From Bathymodiolus brooksi (Eukaryota; Mollusca; Bivalvia; Mytilida; Modiolidae): a stretch of DNA of 64,000 nt. Position 1 is the first letter of the stretch, and the number at the start of each line of letters is the position of its first letter. Made by a program: the position numbers and the translations under genes. Below, piece by piece: positions 12,601-23,930 of this stretch. The stretch covers positions 46,855,414 through 46,919,413 of the forward strand of contig OY804585.1 of assembly GCA_963680875.1 (NCBI GenBank). Direction: 5' to 3'. The notes under the pieces are model-generated. The model was not told the origin of the DNA, ran no database searches, and worked only from the letters and a program-made list of their open reading frames with translations.

Positions 12601-14102
12601 GAGTTGCACAATAGAGGAGGTAGAGAGTTACACAATAGAGGGGGTAGATAGTTACACAATAGAGGGGACAGAGAGTTACACAATAGAGGAGGTAGAGAGT
12701 TACACAATAGAGAGGGTAGATAGTTACACAATAGAGGGGGTAGATAGTTACACAATAGAGGGAGTAGAGAGTTACACAATAGAGGGGGTAGAGAGTTACA
12801 CAATAGAGAGGGTAGATAGTTACACAATAGAGAGGGTAGATAGTTACACAATAGAGAGGGTAGAGAGTTGCACAATAGAGAGGGTAGAGAGTTACACAAT
12901 AGAGGGGGTAGAGAGTTACACAATAGAGAGGGTAGAGAGTTACACAATAGAGGGGGTAGAGAGTTACACAATAGAGGGGATAGAGAGTTACACAATAGAG
13001 GGGGTAGAGAGTTACACAATAGAGGGGGTAGAGAGTTACACAATAGAGGGGGTAGAGAGTTACACAATAGAGGGGGTAGAGAGTTACACAATAGAGGGGG
13101 TAGAGAGTTACACAATAGAGGGGATAGAGAGTTACACAATAGAGGGGGTAGAGAGTTACACAATAGAGGGGGTAGAGAGTTACACAATAGAGGGTGTAGA
13201 TAGTTACACAATAGAGGAGGTAGAGAGTTGCACAATAGAGAGGGTAGAGAGTTGCACAATAGAGGGGGTAGAGAGTTACACAATAGAGGGGGTAGAGAGT
13301 TACACAATAGAGGGGGTAGAGAGTTACACAATAGAGGGGATAGAGAGTTACACAATAGAGGGGGTAGAGAGTTACACAATAGAGGAGGTAGAGAGTTACA
13401 CAATAGAGGGGGTAGAGAGTTACACAATAGAGGGGGTAGATAGTTACACAATAGAGGAGGTAGAGAGTTACACAATAGAGAGGGTAGAGAGTTGCACAAT
13501 AGAGGAGGTAGAGAGTTACACAATAGAGGGGGTAGATAGTTACACAATAGAGGGGACAGAGAGTTACACAATAGAGGGGGTAGATAGTTACACAATAGAG
13601 GGGGTAGAGAGGGTAGAGAGTTACACAATAGAGGGGGTAGAGAGTTACACAATACAGAGGGTAAAGAGTTACACAATAGAGGGGGTAGAGAGTTACACAA
13701 TAGAGAGAGTAGAGAGTTACACAATAGAGGGGGTAGAGAGTTACACAATAGAGAGGGTAGATAGTTACACAATAGAGGGGACAGAGAGTTACACAATAGA
13801 GGGGGTAGATAGTTACACAATAGAGGGAGTAGAGAGTTACACAATAGAGGGGGTAGAGAGTTACACAATAGAGGGGGTAGGTAGTTACACAATAGAGGGG
13901 GTAGAGAGTTACACAATAGAGGGGGTAGATAGTTACACAATAGAGGGGGTAGAGAGTTACACAATAGAGGGGGTAGAGAGTTACACAATAGAGGGGGGTA
14001 TGGAGATAAGCAATAGAGGGGGTAGAGAGTTACACAATAGAGGGGGTAGAGAGTTACATAATAGAGGGGGGTATGGAGATAAGCAATAGAGGGGGTAGAG
14101 AG
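3660..14102. repeat. 24-bp minisatellite, about 430 copies
   Basis: The unit on the plus strand is AGAGTTACACAATAGAG followed by four or five G's and GTAG variants. Nearly all units are exactly 24 bp. Variant classes include a GTATGGAGATAAGCAATAGA unit found at both edges and sparsely inside, plus units with partial 12-bp deletions. Higher-order copies repeat every 1,776 bp (74 units) over about 8.4-13.7 kb, and a 456-bp block (19 units) is duplicated at about 5.7-6.6 kb. Because 24 is a multiple of three, four of the six frames are largely open. On the minus strand one frame is open from 14192 to 3573 (3,539 codons), encoding NSLPPLLC octapeptides after a leader MKTLLLLLCIQIITSS that resembles a signal peptide. 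Unit variants include many amino-acid-changing ones (P to S, P to L, S to Y), which argues against a selected protein. I treat it as noncoding satellite DNA unless transcripts show otherwise. Confidence 0.97.
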
Positions 14103-14192
14103 TACGATTTGAAAATGGTTGTCATTTACCAGCAAATGTTTTACACTTGATGTTATTATTTGTATACATAGCAGTAGCAGTAATGTTTTCAT

Positions 14193-15382
14193 ATGGGAAA
14201 TGCAAGCATCTCACTTTTATGAAATTATTTCATAAAGTTTAAGTGAGAAAATGATTGAGGAAATGTAAAGTTAAGTGGTACAATACAATTATCACTGATG
14301 AAGAAGCATGCATATAGTGTTTTAATATTTGATCAAGGTATGATGGCAGTGTTCCTGATACAGAACACTAACTAGGCTTAAAACCCCTTAGAACTCTTTA
14401 CAAGATTGACATTAATGTGATGATGATAATATTTGAATGGGTTTCCATAACTAGCTTTTGATTCACGAGAGTAAGGTTAATTGTAAAATATAATCTCATG
14501 AGATACAGAATAATGAACAGTTAAACAAGTTTTAATTAAACAGAATTTCCTTGGTTGAGTGACATTTAATTGGATACTCATTAATAATGTAAGGTATATT
14601 ATCTGTGTTTACATTTTCTCTGTATTATTGAATTTTATAGGAAAAACAAGAAATGTGGGATGCACTAAAGTAAAATAATATCCTATTCAATCATGTGGTA
14701 TAGTAATGGTTTACCAGTATAACAACACAAGGGCCGTCGTGGTCCTATGGTAGTTGAATTCACCATAAACCAACCAATCCAAACCTTAATAAATTGTAAC
14801 TGGTACTTTTCTTTTTGTGATCAACAATGATTGTGTAATGCAATGACAACCTCTTCATCATAACAAACAAGTTCTGTCATAAGATGACAGTTATAAAGAT
14901 ACAAGATTATTATGTCTTAACTGGGAAAACTATCCCTCAAAATAGCCCCTAGGAGTAGTAAAATGAAATATTAAGGGTGTATTGTTTATTTACATATGTC
15001 AGGGGGGGATTTCTTTTGATGTAAACAATATAATCTAGCTATAATCTTTTGGTTTAAAATAAATAATTTTTTACTAATTTTTACAATATCCCTAGGGATA
15101 ATATTACTGAAATGTTTGAATGATAATGTTTTCACTAGGATTTTAGCGATTTTTTAGTTCCTCCTGGGTTTTTATAGTTATTAAACACTAATTGGACCAA
15201 TCAGAGTTTAGAACATATTAATCTTTTTTAAGCAAAAATGTTCCTTTCGCTTTGTTGTGTTTTCAAGAATATTAAATGTAATGGTAGATATAAAGGACAA
15301 TATGTAAGAATTATTTTGAGCCCAAATTTGATTGGATTTATTTTAATACATTTATGCAGGGTTTGATGCATGACCTATAACT
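14193..15382. other. AT-rich noncoding stretch
   Basis: No coding frame is seen. It contains an internally deleted S1 SINE at 14731-14785, listed separately, and otherwise single-copy-looking AT-rich DNA. Confidence 0.5.
14731..14785 (+). mobile_element. S1-family SINE with the body deleted
   Basis: The SINE head GGGCCGTCGTGGTCCTATGG, then TAGTTGAATT, is joined directly to the 3' tail CACCATAAACCAACCAATCC. About 200 bp of the usual body is missing. Confidence 0.7.
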
Positions 15383-15574
15383 ACTGAATTTCTGAGGACA
15401 ATGTTTTAGAGTAGGGGCTGTCCTGGAGTACCTGAATTTCTGAGGACAATGTTTTAGAGTAGGGGCTGTCCTGGAGTACCTGAATTTCTGAGGACAATGT
15501 TTTAGAGTAGGGGCTGTCCTGGAGTACCTGAATTTCTGAGGACAATGTTTTAGAGTAGGGGCTGTCCTGGAGTA
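15383..15574 (+). repeat. 48-bp tandem repeat, 4.0 copies
   Basis: Four essentially identical units begin CTGAATTTCTGAGGACAATG and end GGCTGTCCTGGAGTAC. The array is 192 bp, exactly four periods. Confidence 0.95.
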
Positions 15575-16750
15575 CGTGTTGTACTAAAATTAAAAACGCA
15601 GAAAAAAGTATAATTTCAGCTTTTTTCTACCTACCCGTGTCCATGCGTAGTGGGGTTCAATAGTTTTTATAACCTTTCGTACACATGGGCACTTTGATGT
15701 TCAAAATTGGATTATATATATTTGGTACAAGTATAAAAATAGCGTAATTCGCCATATCCTTTGAAAATAACGCATTTTTATAAAAGATATATGTTCTCGC
15801 AAATGCAGTGTCTTTGTGCTTAAAAATAGCATGTTTGTATTAAACTATTACACACATAACTGGACGGGATTAATGGTAAAACATGTCAAATAATCACGAA
15901 AGCATCATGCTCAATTTAATCGTTACATTTAGATATTTTTACAACTATTAATCATTCTAAAATTGCGCTCTTTACAGAATTTAAAATAACCATTTAACTA
16001 AATATTTCCGGATTTTCTAGTTCTAACCAATACGGATATTGATTGTGATTTTCTTTCGTGTTATGGGCTTTTTGTGTCAATTTGTTTGCTTTGTACCACA
16101 AATATTTTTCATTTTGTCAATCTAGATAACAGTTTAGATCATTATCGACAGAATGTAATGAATTAGTGGTTTATTTGTTTTTGGTCTGTTTGACTTTGGT
16201 TTAGTTGGGTGCGTTTGCTTTGTATTTTTTCATTTCATTTTTCTCATTGATGTCGATGGACTACTTTTGTATATTTTTTGTTTGTTATTTTTGATATCGT
16301 AACACTTGTTTCCATTGTTGCACATTTTGTTTATTGATTTGTCACGTGATTGTCATTATATTATACTTTTTGAAGGTAATTTTATTTCTTTTATCATTTG
16401 TTAACTGTATTCCTGTTCATTTGTGAATGAGTTTTTGGTGATATAGTTTCATAATTACATTTTGAGGTTATTTTGTCATTTTGGAGGGTTGGTTTTTTCT
16501 AAAATTTTAATGTTTTATTTTTTTCTTATACCTTGTTATATTTTAATTTTTCCTTGTTGGTATTTTTGTTTATTTGTGTATTTATATCTATTACATACTT
16601 TGTTATCTTTGTCTCTATTGCTCAAAATGAGAGACAGTGAACTTACACTTAAGACAAAATCAAAATTCAAGTGAGAAACAGATAAACTGGAAAGAGAGTC
16701 TTTGTCACAGTACTGGTCAAGCTGACAATCTATCAAATTCTTTGGAGTAG
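15575..16750. other. T-rich noncoding stretch
   Basis: The plus strand is T-rich from about 16,070 to 16,620. Short frames on both strands near 16,460-16,740 have low-complexity composition and are not supported as genes. Confidence 0.5.
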
Positions 16751-16759
16751 ACTTGGGAG

Positions 16760-18335
16760 ATGTTTAGAAATGCAGCCGAAATAAGAAATGACCTTGTTCA
16801 CAATCTTCTAAAACACTACTGGAGTGCCGGTCCAAGGGGTGGATACCACAGGCGATGTTATCAAACTTGTACCAGCAAACGTAATCTGAAGTATCCAATG
16901 AAACGCAAAATGGACTACAATGTCAAAGTACCAGTCACAAGTAAACCAGACAATTTACCTAGAACATATGACCGTTCAAAATATGTTATTTGCTTAGAAG
17001 ACAAGTAATTTTTTTATAGAAAATACCGGGAACAGTTACGCCAATGTTTGACCGAAGACGGCATTTCCTCGTTGAAGAGGACTGTGCCAAATGACCGTTT
17101 TCTCGTGAAAAGATTGGAATCGGGTTATGTATTTTATATCATAAAGCATGATACAAAAACTGACAAGGCTTCTTTACAAAGTTAATGAGAACATGGAAAA
17201 TATATCAGGTAATGGGGAATCAGCAATATTTGACAGATCTTTTATTACTTTGGCTTCCGAAATTGAAACAAATGTTTTAAAATCATGGAAAGTGGAAACT
17301 ATGTCAGAGCTTTAGTCTCGGTTTCATCAGCTTCTTAGTGAAGAAGGCATTAAGGCCTCAAATTACAAGTCCTTATATTTGCCCAAAATAAAAGGATAGA
17401 AAAAAATGCTTCAGAAACAAACTTTCATTTTGGCGGTCAAACGAGAACAGTTCATATATACACATGTAGTTTTTATGTTATAACGTTCCTAAAGGGCAGA
17501 TCAGTGAAGCTTCTTTAGAATCCATGAAGCAGAACAAATCCAGCGATTTCGAAGTGTAAGATCTCCCAACAGAAGACGTAAAGGTTGATGGGATACCGCG
17601 ACATGTATATTATACAGCAAAAGATATCGGGACATTGACTTTCTCAGATGCCAAGTCGTCAGTTCCATGGCCCAGACTGGTAGCTTTATAAATGAGCAAT
17701 CTGTGACCATACCGAATTTATTGTATAACTTGATTCCATGGGTTCTGACTGAGGACCAATCAGATCGATCCATTTCAAACTTATTGGTTGAAATGTCAGA
17801 GGCAACCGATAGGGCGTGTTGTATCATTTGTACTGGACATCATATACGAGGTCACTCGTTGTAAGGTGAAAACCCCGAAACGTGTAGGTCTGGTTGTACT
17901 GTTAAAAATCCTTACTGGTTCGGCCGAACTAGTAAAAGTTCGCCAAACACTTTCTAGAGTAGGTGATAGTTTTGACATTCCAAACGGTAACCACCCAGTG
18001 TCATCAGCTACCAACTAAAAAAGACGTTTTGCAGAAACAGAGCAAATTTTCAGGCAGCAGTTTGGAAACGCACCTGTCAGTCAATATTCGGTCTACCATA
18101 AGCAGAAAAACATGGATGGGTGATAGAGAAAAATATGTTGTCTGTAAACTGGATGTACGAGCAGCCTACATCTGAGGCATTGATATTGCTCATTAGTTGT
18201 GGGTGTAAAGCAAACGGTGCCACAAAACGTTATTATTGTATGTCACAAGGTTTATCATGCACAGATGGCTGCAGATGCTATGATCTTTGCCAAACAAGAA
18301 TCAAAGATATTCTCTATTAGAACGAGATAGTAAAA
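16760..18335 (+). pseudogene. decayed multi-domain protein of a dispersed invertebrate family
   Basis: Pieces of one protein lie in order on the plus strand in shifting frames. Residues from 16,760 include an HYW...YHRRCYQTCTSKRNL Cys/His segment and end in KYVICLEDK, probably zinc-binding. From 17,030 the same protein seems to continue (LTEDGISSLKRTVPNDRFLV), with stops at about 17,180, 17,310 and 17,400. From 17,840 a conserved-looking core reads IIYEVTRCKVKTPKRVGLVV, then LTGSAELVK and LSRVGDSF. From 18,190 a cysteine-rich tail (CGCKANG, then CMSQGLSCTDGCRCYDLC) resembles a CRC/tesmin-type zinc module. I recall this order, including the KTPK...LTGS core, from multicopy uncharacterised invertebrate proteins, possibly transposon-linked; that link is unverified. 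Several stops and frameshifts, plus apparent loss between core and tail, make it a pseudogene. No intron signals are evident. Confidence 0.6.
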
Positions 18336-19276
18336 GTGACGATGAGGAAGAAGATTAAAACGTGAAATCATAGTTTGAGGAAAAAGTACTGATTGTTTGA
18401 TTCCACGTTCTTGAACACAAAGACCCACTTGTTTGTCAAATATATAGAATTACTCCCATTGAATTAATCTCAGAGAGATGGGAACTACAGTATTTACTGC
18501 AAATATGAAGAATCGAACAATAAAAGAACTTGTAGACACTAAATTATTTCAACAGGTGAAAATGTTGAAGTAATATAGTAAAATTACCCCCCTCCTTTTT
18601 TTTTCTTAATTCACAACAACAAATGATCTTTTTGTGTATGATTATCATCTTTCTAGCGTTAATGACATAACATAAACATATATAAATAACTACCGAAGAA
18701 AAATTACCGAAATGGTATACGTTAACTGATGGGAATGCTTGACTTTGTTTTTGTCTGCTATTTTATGGTACCCTTATTTTGCGCCTGTTGTACTATTTTC
18801 CGCATATTTTAGCTGAGTACAACACTTGAATAAACATTCTACATATATTTATCCTTCGATTTGTGCTAAAAAAAAAATGCGGTTTACAGGGGTATCCAGC
18901 ACCAAAATTTGTTTCCGGGTCTAGCTGATGGACTACATGGACCATGATACTCGGACAGATGGTATATCTATGTCAGAAAATAAAATACTGAAACAAAGTT
19001 GATGTGAGCTGTTAGAAAATATTGTTATGGTTAAACATATTTGTTTGTCCTTTTTTAAGTTCGAAAAGAAATTTTTGGTAGCATAAAATACATCATTTAA
19101 AAATATATTATAGTTAAATATTTTTTTTTATATTGAAAGATATAATTTTTTAGGGGAAAATTCTATATATTTTTTTTTATTTGATAAGATAGTTTGTACA
19201 ACAATAACTCCACCTAAATCAAATTGTTTTATTTATTAATATTAAGCAAGATATTAATATGGGAGGTAACTCTATA
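18336..19276. other. AT-rich noncoding stretch
   Basis: Nothing coding is seen. There are homopolymer A and T runs around 18,865 and 19,110-19,190. Confidence 0.5.
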
Positions 19277-19288
19277 TTTTAATCAATT

Positions 19289-19534
19289 GCATTGTTGGTT
19301 TTTGTTTAATGCCACTTTCAACAATATTTCAGTTATATCGTGGTGGTCAAATTTATTGGTTGAGGAAACCAGAGAAAACCACCGACCTGTCGCAAGTCAC
19401 TGACAAACTTTAACACATAATGTTGTACACCTCGCCATGATCGAGATTCGAACTCACAACATCAGTGGTGATAGGCACTGATTGCATAGCTAGTTGTAAA
19501 TCCAACTACCATACGATCACGGCCATGACAGCCC
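19289..19534 (-). mobile_element. S1-family tRNA-derived SINE with a 12-bp TSD
   Basis: On the minus strand the order is: head GTGATCGTATGGTAGTTGG, box B-like GAGTTCGAATC, a body with AAGTTTGTCAGTGACTTGCG, and the tail ATATAACTGAAATATTG then GTGGCATTAAAC. TTTTAATCAATT flanks it at 19277-19288 and 19535-19546, a perfect TSD. The box B matches the RNA polymerase III consensus, so the family is tRNA-derived. Confidence 0.9.
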
Positions 19535-19546
19535 TTTTAATCAATT

Positions 19547-20066
19547 ATATTATGACTTAATGATTTAATCAATATAATTTTCATGATCTGCTATGGAATA
19601 AAAAATTGAATTAACTTGTTGTTATTCTTTTGGGTGACCTGAATTAATATAGTTAATACATAAATGTTGCATAAATTCTAACACCTAGGGGCTATACATT
19701 ATGTCATATAATTTAAATCAATAGCACCTTAAAGGGACACAGATCATTATCAAAGCTAATTAAAACATGAAATATACTGGAAATAGAGTGACCTTATAAG
19801 GCCAGATTTTTATCTTTGAACATTTTAGTTTCATAAAAGTATGTACATGTACATGTAATTACAGTTATTGTAATTGTCTTTGATTCTGTGTTGTCAAGTA
19901 ATTTAAATAGTGGTAATTATGAAGTTATGTAAAATCGAATAGTAAAATTACCAAAAATGCTTGTATTCATATTGTTAAATATAACCATTTTGATGAGATA
20001 AAATCAAACTACATGTATTCAAATTAATGTTCAGGTTGAATCAGGAGTAGTTTTCCAAATGTTCAG
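19547..20066. other. AT-rich noncoding stretch
   Basis: No gene or repeat is recognised between the two S1 SINEs. Confidence 0.45.
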
Positions 20067-20327
20067 AGGGGCCGTTGTGGTCGTGATCGTATGGTAGTTG
20101 GATTTACAACTACCTATGCAATCAGTGCCCATCACCACTAATGTTGTGAGTTTGAATCCTGCGCATTTGAGGTGTACGTGATACAACATTATGTAATAAA
20201 GTTTGTCAGTGACTTGCGACAGGTTGGTGGTTTTCTCTGGGTACTCCAGTTTCCTCCACCAATAAAGCTGCCACAATATAGCTGAAATATTGTTGACAGT
20301 GGTGTTAAATATCACAACCATCATCCC
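20067..20327 (+). mobile_element. S1-family SINE, near full length
   Basis: The head is GGGGCCGTTGTGGTCGTGAT. The box B-like GTGAGTTTGAATCCTG is followed by TAATAAAGTTTGTCAGTGAC, then the tail ATATAGCTGAAATATTG and GGTGTTAAATATC. I found no clean TSD. Confidence 0.88.
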
Positions 20328-20450
20328 TACAAACTAATTCTAAAATGACCATTTTTTGGATAGTGTTAAACTGGTAAAACTATTGGTCTTGAATTAATAT
20401 GGACATCAGCCTCAACACTGGATCCATCATCTATAAGCAATGTTCTTTTT

Positions 20451-20570
20451 GGCTAGGTACAAAGTACCAGTAATCTTCGTGGCTAGGTACAAAGTACCAG
20501 TAATCTTCGTGGCTAGGTACAAAGTACCAGTAATCTTCGTGGCTAGGTACAAAGTACCAGTAATCTTCGT
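20451..20570 (+). repeat. 30-bp tandem repeat, 4.0 copies, with an internal palindrome
   Basis: Four identical units begin GGCTAGGTACAAAGTACCAG. Each contains the inverted repeat GGTAC-AAA-GTACC. The open frame across it is a by-product of a period divisible by three. Confidence 0.95.
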
Positions 20571-20942
20571 ATGTCCAGTTTATGGACATGTTAAAATCAT
20601 GCTGGATTTATTGACTCTTGAAGGATAGATAACTCTTTAAGATTTATTGACAAGTGATGAATGGTGAATTGAAGAGGGGCTTCACTTTGAAGAATAGGAG
20701 ATCATGTTCATTAAAGGAGGAAGGACTGATAAAAATGAAATTTTATTACAACTCGTCCTGATAAAAGGAAGCAATGTTGGTATGTTTCCAACTTTTACAT
20801 GTTATATTTAGGATCCATTTTCAAACAATTCAAATATTTTTCTTATCATAGATAACGATAGTTGAAAAACTGATTCAAACTTTATTTAAATTTTCAGCAT
20901 CTTTACTCAAAGGAAATGAATGTAGATAGAATGGGTAGGATT
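20571..20942. other. noncoding stretch
   Basis: No gene, tandem repeat or recognised element is visible. Confidence 0.4.
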
Positions 20943-21157
20943 ATTGCCACTCTCAACAATAGTTCTGTTATATCTTCATGTTAGTAAGATTTTTCAGTGG
21001 AGAAAAGCTGACTTTACAGTCACTGAAAATCTTTATCTAAATTTGTATCAAGTACACCTCGCCACAGCTGAACTAGAACTCGCATACTATAGAAAAGTGA
21101 GGGACTGTTTTATATGGTAGATGTAAATCCATGTATGTGGCCATGAGGCCCCCGAAA
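20943..21157 (-). mobile_element. degenerate S1-family SINE
   Basis: Order and spacing match S1 on the minus strand: ATTGCCACTCTCAACAATAG at the tail, GTACACCTCGCCA in the body and GTAAATCCATGTATGTGGCC at the head. Many substitutions are present. Confidence 0.6.
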
Positions 21158-21183
21158 TTAATTGAATGGTACATGCTATGGTT

Positions 21184-21260
21184 CCTTGATTGATTGGTGT
21201 TTAACACCAACTTTAGCAGTATTTCAGCAATATCATGGCTCATATTTGTTCTTCAATTGG
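21184..21260 (-). mobile_element. 3' tail fragment of an S2-like SINE
   Basis: TTGATTGATTGGTGTTTAAC, then TTCAGCAATATCATGG, is the inverted form of the tail shared by the SINE families in the window. Confidence 0.5.
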
Positions 21261-21674
21261 TATTACTATTATATCACGAAATCCTCCACCATGAAGACTA
21301 TTTCAAGTAAAAGTGAGTGGGAAAAATGAGATTAATTTCATACTTATTTTAAGGTACAATTGTATGTGACTTGCACATTGTATCATTGAAGACCCTATAG
21401 GTACATTTAAAAACAGTAATAGCAGCAGTCAGGTCCTTAGTATTGCCTTGGATTGTTACATGAGTTTCTGGTAAATTTCTTTCATGTTTTCTTTACAATA
21501 CACCCAAATACATTTTTGATAAATTCATGGAGCAGGAATCCACTCTAGGCAATTTAACAGAAATCAACTCATGGTGCTACATAAATGATGTAGAAATTTG
21601 AAATACTGAAACTTTGCTGAAAAGTTTTTATTTATTTTAGACCTGTGCAATTTTTTGCATACCAATAGAACAGA
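21261..21674. other. noncoding stretch
   Basis: AT-rich with no supported gene. Confidence 0.4.
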
Positions 21675-21679
21675 TAATC

Positions 21680-21862
21680 CAGGGGTGGATCCAGGGGGGG
21701 GGGGGGGGGGGGCGCACCCAGCGCAATTGGAAAACATATAATTTTTTGGCGTAAAATCGTGATTTTTCACACGAAATACCCCAAAATTTTTCGCGCCCCC
21801 CTCCGCTCGGCGCATTTTTTTAAGTGCGTCCCCCGTAACTTGAAATCCTGGATCCGCCCCTG
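21680..21862 (-). mobile_element. second short copy of the CAGGGGCGGATCC-type transposon
   Basis: The element has ends CAGGGGTGGATCCAGG and CCTGGATCCGCCCCTG and is flanked by TAATC at 21675-21679 and 21863-21867. A run of 19 G's starts at 21694. The inner part matches the copy at 1025-1141 closely (TTTTTCACACGAAATACCCC). The minus-strand frame over it, containing GADPGFQVTGDA, is repeat sequence and not a gene. Confidence 0.85.
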
Positions 21863-22052
21863 TAATCAACAGCAATACATTACTTACTGGTAAGACAGAT
21901 AATTGAAACCTGATTATCAATTAATTAATCAATTAATTTACATCAATTAAGAATATAAACGATGATATTATAATGATGTGGAGCTATGGAGGAGGAACAT
22001 ATATAATGTATAACTGTAGTTTTTGGGCTGTATCATTATTACCCATTTACTG

Positions 22053-22315
22053 AGGGGACCGTCGTGGTCGTGATCGTATATGGTAGTTGGATTAACAACT
22101 ACCTATACAATCAGTGCCTATCACCACTGAAGTTGTGAGTTTGAATCCCACTCAGACTCGGTGCACTCGATACAACATTATGTGATAAAGTTTGTCAGTA
22201 ACTTGCCACAGGTTAGTGGTTTTCTCTGGGTACTCTAATTTCCTCAACCAATAAAACTGACTGCCACGATGTAACTGAAATATTGTTGAAAGTGGCATTA
22301 AACACCATAACCCTT
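22053..22315 (+). mobile_element. S1-family SINE, near full length
   Basis: The head is AGGGGACCGTCGTGGTCGTG. The box B-like GTGAGTTTGAATCCCAC is followed by a body matching other S1 copies and the tail GTGGCATTAAACACCATAAC. Confidence 0.88.
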
Positions 22316-23281
22316 GAAATACTGAAAAAATGTTGCCAATTTCTTTGGTTTAGTTGAAAGTATTAATCTACAATGGGATAGATAATAATATTGACAATTT
22401 TCAGTATTGATTAGTTTAATCTGTCAACAATGAATTAAGCTGAAAATTAATCTATTAAAGTGAAAGTTTAGTCATTTGTAGTGACCAATTACAGATAACT
22501 AAGAGATTACAGGTTTTAATTTAGTTTGACTATTGTACAGACTTGGAGATTAACACTGCATGTGATGTCATACCAATGGCATGTCTTATATTTCTTCTCC
22601 ATTTCTTTTATGAAATTGAAAATTATTTTTGTCATAAATATGTTTTAGCATGATTTTTTTGTATTGAGAAATGTATGTCTTTTGTCAAAAGTAATTCAAT
22701 AATACAGATTTTTATTTTAAATCCTTTTGATGATTTATTATTTCCTTGCAAGCAAAAATTTGACCTCGCTTTCTCCGTATGCAACTGACCTTACTAGTGA
22801 CAGGTAAAAACGAATAATTTGTATTTTGTCGCTTATTAACTGCAAACTTGCATGGTTCTTTGTCCGTAATTAACGCCGACTAAAAGCAGATTCACAGAAA
22901 ATAAGGAATAAAATAAAGTGCATTGTTGTACTGATTTAATGACGATTTGGCAAACTCCGTAAACAATGTCGATAATTAATAAGATGGCGTCCATTTCTTG
23001 ATCGATCTCAAAACACGAGCCGTTGCACCTTTTTCCCCCGATGCGCGTACATTTCATAACATTTATAAGTTACAGAAACACGTTTTATTAAGGCGTCAAT
23101 CACATCTGATAGTTTTTATGGGTAACAAAAATTTACGATTTTGGCAGATAATGCCCCTTTAAAAAAATTATTAAAATGGTTATTTTCTGGTTGACATATT
23201 TTTATAGTTATTTGAGTTGAGTATATATATATCACATCATGTCTTAATTAAAAACACCTGTTTTACTTATTACAATATAAG
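22316..23281. other. noncoding stretch with a GC-richer patch
   Basis: About 22,740-23,160 is GC-richer and includes AAGATGGCGTCC and GATAATGCCCCTTTAAA, resembling dispersed repeat material or an old promoter. A 73-codon minus frame at 22836-23057 has no recognisable domain. Confidence 0.35.
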
Positions 23282-23283
23282 TA

Positions 23284-23444
23284 CAGTGGAATCCAACACC
23301 TGAGTTTTCCGACATCCTGTGACATCCAACAAAAATATATGGTCCCAAAGTATTTCTGTTAACTAAACTGAGTATTCCAACATTCTGTACAATCAGACAC
23401 ATTTCCCTGGTCTCTTGGTGTGTAGGAGTAGACAGGTTCCACTG
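23284..23444. mobile_element. Tc1/mariner-like MITE, TA target site
   Basis: The 161-bp element has inverted ends CAGTGGAATCC and GGTTCCACTG and is flanked by TA on both sides (23282-23283 and 23445-23446). It has no coding capacity. TA duplication and CAGT ends fit Tc1/mariner. Confidence 0.7.
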
Positions 23445-23644
23445 TATTACATTTTTTCAAGCCAAAAGTAAGGTGAGTTTATATTACTGCTTTTTCTTTA
23501 TTAACCAGGATTCGACAGGAGGGTTTTCTCATCCACATGTCTGAAATCATTTACTGTAGAAGTTCATTTATTTTTTTTATCCAGTGATGAGGCTGAAATT
23601 CATTTTTGTATTTAAGGTTTTTACAATTTTCTCAAATATGCCAG

Positions 23645-23930
23645 TTAAGTCAAACCAAGGATATGAAATTGATATGTACTGCTTCTCTGCTAAGCATGCA
23701 GAATTAAGGAGTAAGAGCAAAGACTGGTTGGCTTGAAATCAGGATAATGTGTCCGAGTGGAGCAACATGTCTTTCCTACACAGACTGTTGTTTCAGTGAG
23801 CTAGCACTATAAAAATCCAACTAACCGTGTTGATCTAGTACAAATCGGACATCATTATCATCTCATCTCGCCATGATATAGCTGAAAAATTGCTCACAAA
23901 GCATTAGACAACACTTACTCACTACAAAAT
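23645..23930 (+). mobile_element. S2-family SINE lacking its tRNA head
   Basis: The block runs in the plus orientation with GCTTCTCTGCTAAGCATGCA, AGCAAAGACTGGTTGGCTTG, then GTTGATCTAGTACAAATCGG and the tail GCCATGATATAGCTGAAAAA. It matches the reverse complement of the intact copy at 36235-36580. Confidence 0.75.

Noticed and set aside
4672..13443. Plus-strand frames encoding repeated ELHNRGGR peptides
   Set aside because: They are shadows of the 24-bp array. Starts appear wherever ACAC mutates to GCAC, and stops wherever a unit has GATAG.
16462..16736. Membrane-like short protein rich in Phe and Leu
   Set aside because: The composition follows from T-rich DNA, and frames are open on both strands.
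20440..20628. Small protein with repeated ARYKVPVIFV
   Set aside because: It is the translation of a 30-bp tandem repeat with four identical copies; no other support.
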